From Streptoverticillium olivoreticuli subsp. olivoreticuli (GTDB lineage: Bacteria > Actinomycetota > Actinomycetes > Streptomycetales > Streptomycetaceae): a stretch of 64,000 bases of DNA. Location: positions 496,001 to 560,000 of the forward strand of contig NZ_CP031455.1 in NCBI RefSeq assembly GCF_003391135.1, in the 5' to 3' direction. Below are positions 19,019 through 27,589 of the stretch, piece after piece. Numbering within the stretch: position 1 is the first letter of the stretch; every line of letters begins with the position of its first letter. The notes below the pieces were generated by a model. That model was not told the origin of the DNA and did not search any database. It saw nothing but the letters and a program-made list of their open reading frames with translations. The position numbers and the translations under genes were made by a program.

Positions 19019-19495
19019 TCAGCCTGTGGGCAGGCCGATCCGGTCGCGTTCGAGCACGGAGCGCAGTGCGGAAAGGGCCTGTACGGCGGCGAGCCCTGAG
19101 GGGCCGTCGAGGGTGCCCGCGGTCAGCTCGGTCAGCGTTTCGGTGAAGGTCGCCTCCGCCGCCCCGACGAGTCGCAGGCCGTCATCGGTCAGGTCGAGCA
19201 GTGATGAGCGGCGATCCGACGGGTTGGTTCGCCGTATGACCCATGCCTGCTTCTCCAGGCGGTCGATGCCCTTGCTGGTTGCGCCGATCCCGACGGCGAA
19301 CTCGGCGGCGAGGTCCGCCACCCGGGACCCGGGGTGGTCGCGCAGGAAGCACAGGAACTCGAACTGTGAGGTGACGATCCCGTGCCGTTCGCGAAGACGG
19401 TCGTTCAGTGCGTTGTAGAGGCGCGTCTCGCAGCGGACGAGATCGGCGAAGAAGCCCGGGAGATGTGCCCGGCCACCGCTTGACTTGGATGCCAT
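19019..19495 (-). CDS. MarR-family transcriptional regulator
   Basis: A 158-aa winged-helix repressor. The core reads FLCFLRDHPGSRVADLAAEF (helices 2-3), GIDRLEKQAWV and the wing with RTNPSDRRSSLLDLT, the classic DxRxxxxxLT signature. The ATG at 19495 is chosen over 19516 because the upstream codons lie inside the operator-like palindrome. It is divergent from the hydrolase gene at 19564 with only 68 bp between starts, so it probably represses that gene and itself. Confidence 0.88.
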   Translation of the reverse strand: MASKSSGGRAHLPGFFADLVRCETRLYNALNDRLRERHGIVTSQFEFLCFLRDHPGSRVADLAAEFAVGIGATSKGIDRLEKQAWVIRRTNPSDRRSSLLDLTDDGLRLVGAAEATFTETLTELTAGTLDGPSGLAAVQALSALRSVLERDRIGLPTG

Positions 19496-19509
19496 GGCAT
19501 CTATCCTAA

Positions 19510-19529
19510 TATACATGCCTGAGCATATA
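19510..19529. promoter_or_regulatory. Palindromic operator between MarR and hydrolase genes
   Basis: TATACATGCCTGAGCATATA, an imperfect 20-bp inverted repeat (TATACATGC / GCATATA arms). It lies in the AT-rich middle of the short divergent intergenic region, where MarR dimers typically bind. Confidence 0.6.
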
Positions 19530-19563
19530 GTTCCTTGACATGCACTTTCGATGGAGGAAACAC

Positions 19564-20484
19564 ATGAGCAGGCAACAGCGCACGGAAATCGACGCGATGA
19601 TCCGGCGGCCCCGGCCCGAGGGTCCTCGGTCAGTGGAGGAGCTCCGCGCCGGGTTCAGGGCAATGATGGCCAAAATGATCGTTCCGGCCGGGATCCGCAC
19701 CCGGGCTACGACGCTCGGTGGCCGGCCCGCGGTACTGGTCGAGACAGCCGGCACTCCGAAGGCCGGGACGGTCCTCTACTTTCACGGCGGCTCCTACGTG
19801 GTCGGCTCACCGGAGACGGCGATGTCGCTGACGGGGAATCTGGTGACCAGAACCGGGTTCAGGGCGTTCTCGCTGGACTACCGGCTCGCCCCTGAGCACC
19901 CGTTCCCGGCCGCGATCGAGGACAGTCTGAGCGCCTACCGCGCACTCCTCGACAGCGGTGAAGCCCCTTCGGCGATCGCGTTCGCCGGGGACTCCGCCGG
20001 CGGCGGACTCGCTGTCACCGCCTGCCTCGCCGCCCGCGACGCGGGCCTGCCCATGCCCGCCGCGATCGTGGCGTTCTCCCCCGGACTCGACATGACCCGG
20101 ACAGGCGAGAGCATGGACACCAAGGCGGCCACCGACCCGTTCTTCACGCGCGAGGGCCTGGAACACACCGGGGCCATGTACCTCGCGGGACAGGACCCGC
20201 ACCAGCCCATGCTCAGCCCCGCCACCCTCGCCGATCTGACCGGCTTCCCCCCGATGCTCCTGCAGGCGGGCACCAACGAGATGCTCCTTGACGACTCCAC
20301 ACGCATGGCCACCCGCGCGAGGGAAGCCGGAGTGGACGTCATCCTCGACATCACCGCTGACGTTCCACATGTCTTCCAGGCATTCGCCGACACCCTGGAC
20401 GAGGCCGACGAGGCACTGGATCGCGCCGCTCTCTTCCTCAGCCAGCGCATCCGAAGGGGCGCGGCACACGCTGCAGAAGGCTGA
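19564..20484 (+). CDS. Alpha/beta hydrolase, hormone-sensitive-lipase type
   Basis: A 306-aa serine esterase of family IV (HSL). The oxyanion-hole HGGSYVVGSPE lies at about residue 74, the nucleophile in GDSAGGG at about 142, the acid in NEMLLDDS (about 240) and the histidine in DVPHVFQ (about 268). No signal peptide, so cytoplasmic. GGAGG six nt before the ATG at 19564 fixes the start. Divergent from the MarR gene, which suggests induction by its ester substrate or product. Natural substrate unknown. Confidence 0.88.
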   Translation: MSRQQRTEIDAMIRRPRPEGPRSVEELRAGFRAMMAKMIVPAGIRTRATTLGGRPAVLVETAGTPKAGTVLYFHGGSYVVGSPETAMSLTGNLVTRTGFRAFSLDYRLAPEHPFPAAIEDSLSAYRALLDSGEAPSAIAFAGDSAGGGLAVTACLAARDAGLPMPAAIVAFSPGLDMTRTGESMDTKAATDPFFTREGLEHTGAMYLAGQDPHQPMLSPATLADLTGFPPMLLQAGTNEMLLDDSTRMATRAREAGVDVILDITADVPHVFQAFADTLDEADEALDRAALFLSQRIRRGAAHAAEG

Positions 20485-20643
20485 AGCCCGCAGACGGTCT
20501 CATGCAGACCGCGGTCCGCACTCCGGGCCCCGGCTCGCCGCTCCTCTCCTTGGCGGCCGGGGCCTTACCCGCTCCGAGAGCTATTCAAGACCCGGGGCAT
20601 TCGCCGTGGGGAGATCTCACGCGAGGATGCCGGACCTTCTTGC

Positions 20644-20876
20644 GTGACGCGAGTTCAACTGAGAGACAACGAATGGGAGTTCGTCGGGCCGTACCTGCCG
20701 ATCAGCAGGTACGGCCCGTACCCCGAGCCGCTCCGGCAGCAGTTCGAGGGTGCGTGATCCGGCAGTTCAAGGCAGGCGGGCAGCGGCGGGCGAGGCCGAA
20801 GGAGTCCGGACCGTCCACAACCGCTTCCGGCAGTGGCGGGACACCGGTGTCTTCGAGGCCCTGCCGGGGGTCTGAT
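20644..20876 (+). pseudogene. IS5-type transposase N-terminal remnant
   Basis: Starting at a GTG the frame reads LRDNEWEFVGPYLPISRYGP and PEPLRQQFEG, then continues in other frames with VIRQFKAGGQ and VHNRFRQWRDTGVFEAL. This is the DUF4096-like N-terminal domain of an IS5 transposase broken by a stop and two frameshifts. The C-terminal catalytic half is absent. The remainder of 20485-20897 shows nothing else. Confidence 0.7.
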
Positions 20877-20897
20877 CGCCGAGGCGGCGGAGCGGTT

Positions 20898-21737
20898 TCA
20901 GCGGAACGCGGCGATATTGCGGGCGGCCCAGTCGGCGAACGGGCGCGGGGCGCGGCCGAGGACCTGCCGGACATCCGGGCTGACGCGCAGTTCGGCCGGG
21001 TTCGGGGAACCGAGGATGGTCAGGGTGTCCTCGGCGAGCTCCGCCGGCATACTCCGGGCCATGGCGGCCTTGGCCTCGTCGCGGGTGAGGTCGTGGAACC
21101 GCACTGGCGAGCCCAACGCGGCGGCGATGGCCTCCGCTTGCCGGCGCGGCGTGATCACCTCCGGGCCGGTCAGCTCGTACACGCCGCCGGTGTGCCGGTC
21201 GTCCAGCAGGCAGGCCGCCGCGACCTCTGCGATGTCCGCCGGGTCGATGACCGGCACCCCGACGTCGCCGAAGGGAGCGGCGACGACCCGCTGCGCGCGG
21301 ACGGACTCGGCCCACCACAGGGCGTTGGAGGCGAAGCCGCCCGGCCGCAGGATGGCCCACTCCAGGCCGGACTCCCGCAGCACATCCTCCAGCGCGCGCA
21401 TCGCGATCCGCGTTGCGCCGAAGGGCCTGGTCGCCACGCCCTGCGTGGAGAGCAGGACGACCCGGCGGACCCCGCCGGCCTTGGCTGCGCCGATGATGTC
21501 GGCCGGGCCGGCTCCGGCGGCGTGCAAGTCGCCGGACAGCAGCAGGAACAGAGCTTTCGCCCCGGTCAGCGCAGGCTCAAGGCCTGTCGGCTCAGTCAGG
21601 TCGACCGCCAGGTGGCGGACGCCGTCCGGCACCGCCGCCGCGTGCCGTGACACCGCCGTCACCTGCTGACCCGCCTCGGCCAACGCCCGCGTCAACGGCC
21701 GGCCCACATTCCCGGTAGCCCCGGTCACCACAATCAT
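20898..21737 (-). CDS. NAD(P)H-binding NmrA-like oxidoreductase
   Basis: A 279-aa atypical SDR. The Rossmann motif VTGATGNVGRPL is at residues 4-15, followed by VRRVVLLSTQG and the substrate-loop ILRPGGF. It resembles NAD(P)H:quinone reductase QorB and related NmrA-like proteins, often induced by electrophiles or diamide. AAGGAG lies seven bases before the ATG. It is divergent from the HxlR-type regulator, a very common pairing for quinone/redox sensors. Confidence 0.85.
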   Translation of the reverse strand: MIVVTGATGNVGRPLTRALAEAGQQVTAVSRHAAAVPDGVRHLAVDLTEPTGLEPALTGAKALFLLLSGDLHAAGAGPADIIGAAKAGGVRRVVLLSTQGVATRPFGATRIAMRALEDVLRESGLEWAILRPGGFASNALWWAESVRAQRVVAAPFGDVGVPVIDPADIAEVAAACLLDDRHTGGVYELTGPEVITPRRQAEAIAAALGSPVRFHDLTRDEAKAAMARSMPAELAEDTLTILGSPNPAELRVSPDVRQVLGRAPRPFADWAARNIAAFR

Positions 21738-21806
21738 GTTCAGCTCCTTGTCGTATGTCTTCTGTGGCCTTCACGCTAGGAGCCGGGCTAACTCTTGATA
21801 AGGACA

Positions 21807-21818
21807 TACCTTTAGGTA
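21807..21818. promoter_or_regulatory. Palindrome in the NmrA/HxlR divergent promoter
   Basis: TACCTTTAGGTA, with arms TACCT and AGGTA. It sits 11 bp before the HxlR start and near an AT-rich stretch, the expected place for an autoregulatory operator. HxlR/YodB-type regulators bind comparable short dyads. Confidence 0.5.
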
Positions 21819-21828
21819 AGCTCATCAC

Positions 21829-22200
21829 GTGACGGGAAGCGTGCAGCACATACGGGCCGAGGCGGGAGAGCCGTATGAGGTGTTTCACACCGACTGCCCC
21901 GCGCGCGATGTGGTCGACCACGTGACCAGCAGGTGGGGCATCTGGGTGTTGATCTCCTTGCGGAGCAACGACCTCCGGTTCTACGAGCTGCGCGAGAGCA
22001 TCCAGGGCGTCAGCGAGAAGATGCTCGCCCAGACCCTGCGCGCGCTGGTCCAGGACGGCTTGGTCTGGCGGGAGGTCGAACCGACGACACCGCCCCAGGT
22101 CACCTACGGGCTGACCGAGTTCGGTCGGGACGTCGGCGAGCCGCTGACGGAGCTGTTCGACCGGATTACACGGCGGCTTTCGCCGCGCAACGCGGGATAG
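21829..22200 (+). CDS. HxlR-family transcriptional regulator
   Basis: A 123-aa winged-helix protein with the family core: an early cysteine in HTDCPARDVVDHV, RWGIWVLISL, FYELRESIQGVSEKMLAQTL and the C-terminal LTEFGRDVGEPL. A single N-terminal Cys is typical of redox- or quinone-sensing members such as YodB/QorR, so the divergent NAD(P)H-binding reductase is its likely target. The start is a GTG without a strong ribosome-binding site, and the transcript could be almost leaderless. Confidence 0.88.
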   Translation: MTGSVQHIRAEAGEPYEVFHTDCPARDVVDHVTSRWGIWVLISLRSNDLRFYELRESIQGVSEKMLAQTLRALVQDGLVWREVEPTTPPQVTYGLTEFGRDVGEPLTELFDRITRRLSPRNAG

Positions 22201-22623
22201 CGTGGTAGCAGCCGAACAGCGCATCCGGCGTGACCGAGCACCCCACAACCCGAGAACCTGTTCCGACTGGTCCGCCAGGAGGAGGGCTTGAGCCACGCTC
22301 AACTCGCGCCGAGGCAGCCGGTGCTGTGCACCGACGGGCCGGTGGCGTCCGGGCTGAGCGACCGGCAGCTGTGCGACAAGGCGACCAGCTGGTCCCGGCG
22401 CACCACGCACTCGCCGTTTGGCACGCCGGCTCATGGGATGTCTGTCCAGCTGGCCCCCTTTCCTGCTTGGGTGTAGCTCCTCTGGAGGGAAGGGCCAGCC
22501 TGCACTGACCTGTGGTTGAGCGCAGTGGCGAGAGATCGTTTTCAGCTTCTGGAGGTCAAGGCGCGCAACTGGGAGCCACGTCAGGCAGTCTGGTTCTCGC
22601 ACCGGACATCCACACTCGCCTGC
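22201..22623. other. Intergenic, no gene recognised
   Basis: Short open frames occur on both strands, but none has homology I can recognise, a ribosome-binding site or codon bias that persists. I see nothing functional. Confidence 0.4.
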
Positions 22624-23385
22624 TCAGACCGCCGCGTCGGCGACGAGCTCGAGGGCCAGTCGTTTGGTGGCCTCGTCCGCCTTTCCTGGGCTACCCGTGT
22701 CATACGGCGGCTTGGGGTCGTATTCGATGGCCAGTTGCATGGCCTGGCCGACCTTGTCGTCAGAGAGGCGAGCGGCCAGGTGCAGGCCCATGTCGATGCC
22801 GGCGGATACGCCTGCCGCCGTGATGATTTTGCCCGACTCGACGAAGCGGCCCGGCGTGATGACCGCGCCGAACTTCTCCGCGAGGTAGGGCCGCGAGGCC
22901 CAGTACGTGGTGGCCGGGACGCCGCGCAGGAGGCCGGCGGAGCCGAGGACGAGGGCGCCGGTGCAGACGGACGTGGTCCACGCCGAGTGCTGGTGGATGC
23001 GGCGCACCCAGGCCAGTACGGACGAGTCGTTCATCGTCGCGATCGTGCCGCGGTTGCCGCCGCCGGGTATCAGGAGGACGTCCGCGTGCGGCACATCCGC
23101 CATGGCCCGCTCGGCGGTGAGTGCCAGCTGCCCGGTGTCCGTGCGTACGGGACCGGCCTTGCGGCCGACCATGACCACGCGCACGCCCGGGACCCGGCAC
23201 AGTGCCTCGTACGGGCCGACGGCATCCAGTGCGGTGAAGCCGTCGTAGAGCAGAATGACCACGCGGACCCGCTCGCGCTGCCCAGCCGAAGCAGCGGTTG
23301 GGACACTGGCCAGCCCAACGCCGAGGGCACCTGCCGCTGCCGTGCCGAGCACCTTGCGACGGGTGGGGCCTGAGCTCGAAGTCAT
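22624..23385 (-). CDS. Tat-exported DJ-1/PfpI family protein
   Basis: A 253-aa protein with a twin-arginine signal (RRKVLGTAAAGALGVGLAS, residues 9-27) followed by a DJ-1/PfpI domain. VVILLYDGFTALDAVGPYEA opens the domain, the nucleophile elbow is SVCTGALVLGSAGLL, and ATTYWASRPYL follows, as in isonitrile hydratase and AraC-type amidase domains. Cys plus the nearby Thr/His region suggest a hydratase or deglycase activity outside the membrane. Extracytoplasmic DJ-1 proteins are less common than cytoplasmic ones. A complete IS lies just upstream (23428 onward) and may separate it from its promoter. Confidence 0.82.
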   Translation of the reverse strand: MTSSSGPTRRKVLGTAAAGALGVGLASVPTAASAGQRERVRVVILLYDGFTALDAVGPYEALCRVPGVRVVMVGRKAGPVRTDTGQLALTAERAMADVPHADVLLIPGGGNRGTIATMNDSSVLAWVRRIHQHSAWTTSVCTGALVLGSAGLLRGVPATTYWASRPYLAEKFGAVITPGRFVESGKIITAAGVSAGIDMGLHLAARLSDDKVGQAMQLAIEYDPKPPYDTGSPGKADEATKRLALELVADAAV

Positions 23386-23427
23386 CGTCGAAACAACTCC
23401 CTTGGCAGAGGATCACCTAGGCCGTTT

Positions 23428-24309
23428 CCTTTGGATCACCTCGCTGACCAGATCTAGATGGCGGCGAGGTGGAGTCCGGCGAGGTAGATGGTGGCGGACT
23501 TGTCGTAGCGGGTGGCGAGGCCGCGCCACTGCTTGAGCTTGTTTATGCAGCGCTCGACGGTGTGCCGTTGTTTGTATACGTCGCGGTCGAAGGCCGGTGG
23601 CCTGCCGCCACGGTTGCCGAGACGTTTGCGGTGGGCAGCCTGGTCGGAGGGCTGTGGGATCACCGCCCGGATCCCGCGTCGGCGTAGCTGCGAGCGGATC
23701 GCGCGGGACGAACAGGCCTTGTCGGCCAGGACCACGTCCGGTGTCACTCTCGGCCCGCCGACCGGTCGCGGAACCCGTAAGCGGGCCATGACCTGGTGGA
23801 ACGCGGGTGCGTCACCAGCCTGTCCAGGTGTGATCACGAAGGCCAGGGGCCGGCAGCGACTGTCGGCGGCGAGGTGGATCTTTGTGGTCAGTCCGCCACG
23901 GGAGCGCCCGAGGGCATGATCGTGCGGCTCGCCGGCCGGGGCCCTTTTTGACGGGCCCCGGCGGCGTGCTGGTGGGCCCTGACGACGGTGGAATCGACCG
24001 CGACGACCCATTCAAGGTCGCCTTCGGCGTCGGCCTGAGCGAGCAGAGCGGTGAAGACCTTTTCCCAGGTCCCGTCGGCAGCCCACTTCCGCAGCCGATT
24101 GTGGGCGCCCTTCCAGGACCCGAGCCGCTCGGGCAGGTCCATCCACGGCGTGCCCGTCCGGTACTTGAACGCGATCGCGTCGATCACCTGCCGGTGATCA
24201 CGCCACCGACCACCCCGCTTCGGCGTCCGCTCCGGCAGTAACGGCTCGATGCGCGCCCACTGCGCGTCAGTCAACGACACACCCGACCAACGATCAGATG
24301 ATCCGAAGG
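23428..24309. mobile_element. IS5-type insertion sequence
   Basis: About 880 bp containing a two-frame transposase. Short imperfect ends are visible: CCTTTGGATCA at 23428-23438 and its near complement TGATCCGAAGG at 24299-24309. The precise outer bases and target duplication could not be fixed by eye. It separates the DJ-1/PfpI gene from the small gene at 24317. Confidence 0.65.
23454..24280 (-). CDS. IS5-family transposase (OrfA/OrfB, frameshift)
   Basis: OrfA (24280 to about 23888) opens MSLTDAQWARIEPLLPE and carries GTPWMDLPERLGSWKG and the first catalytic Asp in VAVDSTVVRAHQHAAGARQK. OrfB continues in the next frame with GRSRGGLTTKIHLAAD, VLADKACSS (second Asp) and RHTVERCINKLKQWRGLATR (Glu), ending YLAGLHLAAI. 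All DDE blocks are present with no internal stop, so the element may be active if the frameshift occurs during translation. Confidence 0.8.
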
Positions 24310-24316
24310 GTACTGC

Positions 24317-24595
24317 TCAACGGCCTTGGCGCTGCTGACGCTCTCGAAGCCGCTGCACATGCCTGGCGTACTGCCCGGCCCGCGACCTCTGAGCTCGATC
24401 GATCAAAAGCACTTGGGGATCTGCCGCGCGCTCGTACAACTCGACTTCGAAAGGGTCTGCGTCCACCTCGACAAGCTGTGCCAACGCGTCCCGATCCTGC
24501 TCAGCCGTCGGACGCACGCGAACCTCGTCCCTCCACACCTGACCGCTCGCTTCGACTTCGTCCACCTCGCCAATATATGTGCGGGCAGGCCGCAT
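24317..24595 (-). CDS. Small hypothetical protein
   Basis: A 92-aa charged protein with no signal peptide or membrane helix. The start at 24595 is supported by GGAGGA six nt upstream. The C-terminus is Arg/Gln-rich (RHVQRLRERQQRQGR). Not recognised. The stop lies eight bases outside the neighbouring IS, so the true C-terminus may have been shortened by that insertion. Upstream on the same strand is a fragment that resembles an XRE-type helix-turn-helix, so this may be half of an old two-gene unit. Confidence 0.5.
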   Translation of the reverse strand: MRPARTYIGEVDEVEASGQVWRDEVRVRPTAEQDRDALAQLVEVDADPFEVELYERAADPQVLLIDRAQRSRAGQYARHVQRLRERQQRQGR

Positions 24596-25571
24596 GCGGA
24601 CTCCTCCGAACAAAGATCCGGAAGAGACGGCCTAGCTAGGCAGTCGGAGCGGCAGCTGGGCCAGTTCCCGGAGGGTCTTCCTCCGTTTGTCGTGCCATGG
24701 ATTACGCGGCATCCGCTTCGAAGGTGACCGCCGCTCCCGGCCGGTGCGAGGTGAACATCGACCGCGACATTGAGCGCAGCTGCCAGCCGGAGCAGCAGGT
24801 CGGACGTCACCGGGAGAGCTCCGCCGGTCGGAGGGAGACCCCCGAGACCACGTGCGTCCCTGACGCGGGTAAGCGGCCCACACACACCGCGTACACGGGC
24901 ATGGCACCGCGCCAGGGACGACCCCAAGGACACGCCACTTGGTCGTCAAGCAGAGGAGCTTGCTGTCATGGACCCGCTCCGACCACCGGGAAGGTCCTTC
25001 TCCCCCAGCCTTGAAGATGTCGCGCGGAAGACGGCTGGCACGCCAGTGCCGGCTGCGCACTGAGACGACTGGTACGGCGAGGGCACCGGAAGTTGCACAC
25101 CGACGGCTATACCGTGACCGGCACCGACCTCTCAGCGGTAGCACTGCGCATCGCCAGGTGCAGGCACAGAGTCACGCTTCCGGCATTCTGTCGCCTGCTC
25201 CGCGAGGCGCACACCCCCTGTCGGGAAGCATGCCGGTCGCCCACAGCACCGAAGGCTTGAGCTCGTAGGAGGTGACGGCCGCCCGTCACCCGGTGCCTGG
25301 CTTCGGCCGGCGGGCTGCGATCCGTCAACAAACCTGGCCGCCCTCGCTGTTCACACCGAGGGCGGGCCGACCGTTGCTCCGGAGTCCTGTTCCCGGGGTG
25401 CCGTCCCGGGGTGAGGCCGGTCACCGAAGGGACATCGGCAGAATGCCGCACGTCATCGTCAGCGCGCCAGCGGCCCCGACGACTCCTGGCTTGGACTGGC
25501 CAGTCGGCAGTTCTCGCAGGGGCAGGCGGAACCGCTCCGGCGGCCGCGGGTGGGCCGGGGGCGAGCGTCGT
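24596..25571. other. Decayed stretch: HTH and methyltransferase-like scraps
   Basis: On the minus strand around 24730-24850 one frame reads GALPVTSDLLLRLAAALNVA, like the end of an XRE helix-turn-helix domain, but without an intact beginning. On the plus strand around 25090-25160 a frame reads HTDGYTVTGTDLSAVALRIA, like motif I of a class I SAM methyltransferase. Neither has an intact frame. No complete gene is visible in this kilobase. Confidence 0.4.
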
Positions 25572-26207
25572 CTACTTCTTAGCGGCCTTGGCCGCTTCTT
25601 CACCGGCCGTGGCCGTGGCGCGCTTGCCGTCCTGGACCTGCTGCAAGCGCTTGACGATTGCGGCGAGTGTGTCCTCGACGCCGGTCGTGTCCCCCTTGGA
25701 CTCCTCGACCTTGACCTCGATATTGACGGTGCCGGAGCGGCTGTAAGCGTAGGCGGAAGGCTCGCGGAGGACCACAGTGGACTCCTCGCCCACCTTGGCC
25801 TTGGTGGCCTGTTCCTTCTGGTCGTCGCCGCCCTTGCCTCGCTTCCACGACGCGTAGGCGTTCTTCGCGTGCTCAGGGCTGTCGAACTGGCAGATTTCAA
25901 CGAACATCATGTTGTCCGTCGACCCGTTGAACTCGTACATGGTGGAGCCGCCCCGCGTCCAGCCCTCGGGAGACTTATCGCTTTCTCCTCCAGCGCAGTA
26001 CTCACCCGACTTGGACACGCCCTTGTCGTGGCGCAGGTTCCAGCCGTTGGGCATCTCGTTGTTGCCCGGCAGGGCCTGGGTGAGGTCCCCCTGCTCGAGT
26101 TGTTTCGTGATCGGCTTGCCCGCTTCATCGGAGTCGCCGGAGGAACAGGCGGTCAGAGCGGTGGCGCCGAGAACAACGGCGAGGACGGTGGTGCGAGTGC
26201 GTGACAT
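25572..26207 (-). CDS. Secreted lipoprotein of unknown function
   Basis: A 211-aa lipoprotein. The signal peptide MSRTRTTVLAVVLGATALTAC ends in a lipobox with Cys21, so it is anchored to the outer face of the membrane. The mature part is polar and acidic early, with FVEICQFDSPEHAKNAYASW, a segment that recurs in actinobacterial lipoproteins of the PknH/LpqN-like sensor-domain sort; this resemblance is weak. The C-terminus is Lys/Ala-rich. The start is the second ATG, which gives a normal n-region. Confidence 0.75.
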   Translation of the reverse strand: MSRTRTTVLAVVLGATALTACSSGDSDEAGKPITKQLEQGDLTQALPGNNEMPNGWNLRHDKGVSKSGEYCAGGESDKSPEGWTRGGSTMYEFNGSTDNMMFVEICQFDSPEHAKNAYASWKRGKGGDDQKEQATKAKVGEESTVVLREPSAYAYSRSGTVNIEVKVEESKGDTTGVEDTLAAIVKRLQQVQDGKRATATAGEEAAKAAKK

Positions 26208-26394
26208 GCACACAGCCTATGCAGCTCACACCTGCCCGTCCGACCAGGTGCGTCACGGACCGTCTCACGGGACCGGCCTCGGCGAACACGATGCACGGAG
26301 GTACTCGTGCAGCCCCTGGACCGTCGGCCCTGAACGGTATCGGCGGCAGCTGATGACAGTGCCTCAGCTGGTCACGGCTGGATCGGTGCCCCTC

Positions 26395-26556
26395 TTGTTT
26401 TTTGACCGCGCCGCGCACAAACGCCGGAATGAAGTTGAACGCACCATAAATAAGCTCAAGGGCTTCCGTGCCGTGACTACGGGATGCGACGAGCGTGCCT
26501 ATGTGTTCCACAGCACCGTCACCGTCGCAGCCACCCGGCTCTGGTTCCGAGCATGA
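26395..26556 (+). pseudogene. IS5-type transposase C-terminal scrap
   Basis: The frame reads FDRAAHKRRNEVERTINKLK, GFRAVTTGCDERAYVFH and ends ATRLWFRA with a stop. It is the catalytic Glu block and tail of an IS5 transposase, close in sequence to the decayed element at 62.2-63.1 kb. The rest of the element is gone; the flanks 26208-26394 show no gene. Confidence 0.7.
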
Positions 26557-26569
26557 CCGCCCGACAAGC

Positions 26570-26992
26570 TCAGCGCATCCAGCCAGGTGTTTCGACACCC
26601 GTGAAGTCATTCCAGGCACGGCAGTGGGCACGGGACTTCGGGCCCACGTCCGCCCAGATGGAGCGGAGGTCAAACCCCTTGTCCCAGGCGTTCAGAAGTG
26701 CCTCGAAGAACCCGGTAGCAACAGCCGTCCCGTCTTCATCACTGCCCTCCGCCTGAATCAGCTCCAAGAGTCGGAGCACCCGCCGGCTCTGCTCCGGAGT
26801 GAACTCGGCCGACTGTTCACCAAAGACCCTCCCGAGAGTTCCCAGCCGAACCGTCAGCGGCGGAACGTCATCCTCGTCCTCCTCAACGATGTTCGCCGCA
26901 GGGCCTCGCCAGCCCTCGACCTCGGCGCAGTCGGCACCCGACAGAACCTCGCTGACACCGACCAGTTCCTCCCACCACGGCGGGGTCGCCAC
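26570..26992 (-). CDS. Small acidic hypothetical protein
   Basis: A 140-aa soluble, acidic protein. A GTG start at 26992 with GGGAGG seven nt upstream is a strong initiation signal. Segments such as VEEDEDDVPPLTVRLG, FTPEQSRRVLRLLELIQAEG and the C-terminal DVGPKSRAHCRAWNDFTG suggest a helical domain like those of small immunity or DUF7674-type proteins, but I do not recognise it with confidence. No partner toxin gene lies adjacent. Confidence 0.6.
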   Translation of the reverse strand: MATPPWWEELVGVSEVLSGADCAEVEGWRGPAANIVEEDEDDVPPLTVRLGTLGRVFGEQSAEFTPEQSRRVLRLLELIQAEGSDEDGTAVATGFFEALLNAWDKGFDLRSIWADVGPKSRAHCRAWNDFTGVETPGWMR

Positions 26993-27589
26993 CTGTGACC
27001 TCCCTATATCTGTACTGATTCAGGTCACAGGATCCCTCACCGTCCGAATCGGACCCTCAGCAACACCCCCTGTCGCCCGCCGACACGATCCGCCGGACAC
27101 ACTCTGGTGACGGAGGCGGCGAAGCCGGATCCGGCCAGAAGGTCGCGGCGGTTCACGGAGCTTCAGAACATCGTGGCGACACGGACGGCGTCGGTGGAGC
27201 CTCGCGGGAAATCCAACCCCACGCCCACGTCGATATCCCGCGGCGGCACCAGTTCCGGACAGAAGTTGAGTACGAATGCCTGCACTTGGTGGAGCACAAG
27301 ATCCGTACTCGACCGGGGGCGACGTTCGATTGTACGCGGACAACAACCTCGTCACGAATTCACCGATCAGAACTGGCCACTCGTCACATATCTCTTCCGT
27401 CACTGCATACTCAACGACCCCACACATGTCACGGAGTGTCGTTGCCGTACTCGACACCGTTCTACAGGTATGGGATAGTCGTTTAGATGTATCGTGTTAA
27501 ACAGAAGCAGATGCTATCGCGGGATTTCGGGTTTACAAACGTGTACGTCCAGGAAGTTGAAGACACCCCCTGGCATTAAGGAGCACGAG
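26993..27589. other. Intergenic, no intact gene; upstream region of the biosynthetic operon
   Basis: The minus strand around 27150-27280 shows coding-like text (VLNFCPELVPPRDIDVGVGL and VNRRDLLAGSGFAAS) that resembles the middle of an XRE-type regulator, but stops and frameshifts break it. The last 110 bp before 27590 are relatively AT-rich and probably hold the operon promoter. Confidence 0.4.

Noticed and set aside
24650..24933. Possible XRE-type antitoxin gene on the minus strand
   Set aside because: Only the last helix of an HTH is recognisable, with no start signal or intact frame; kept as a scrap in the gap entry.
25066..25262. Possible methyltransferase gene on the plus strand
   Set aside because: Only motif I-like text is seen (GYTVTGTDLSAVALRIA); the frame before it is closed and nothing matches later motifs.
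25272..26204. 310-codon plus-strand frame
   Set aside because: Antisense to the lipoprotein gene, which has a signal peptide and lipobox.
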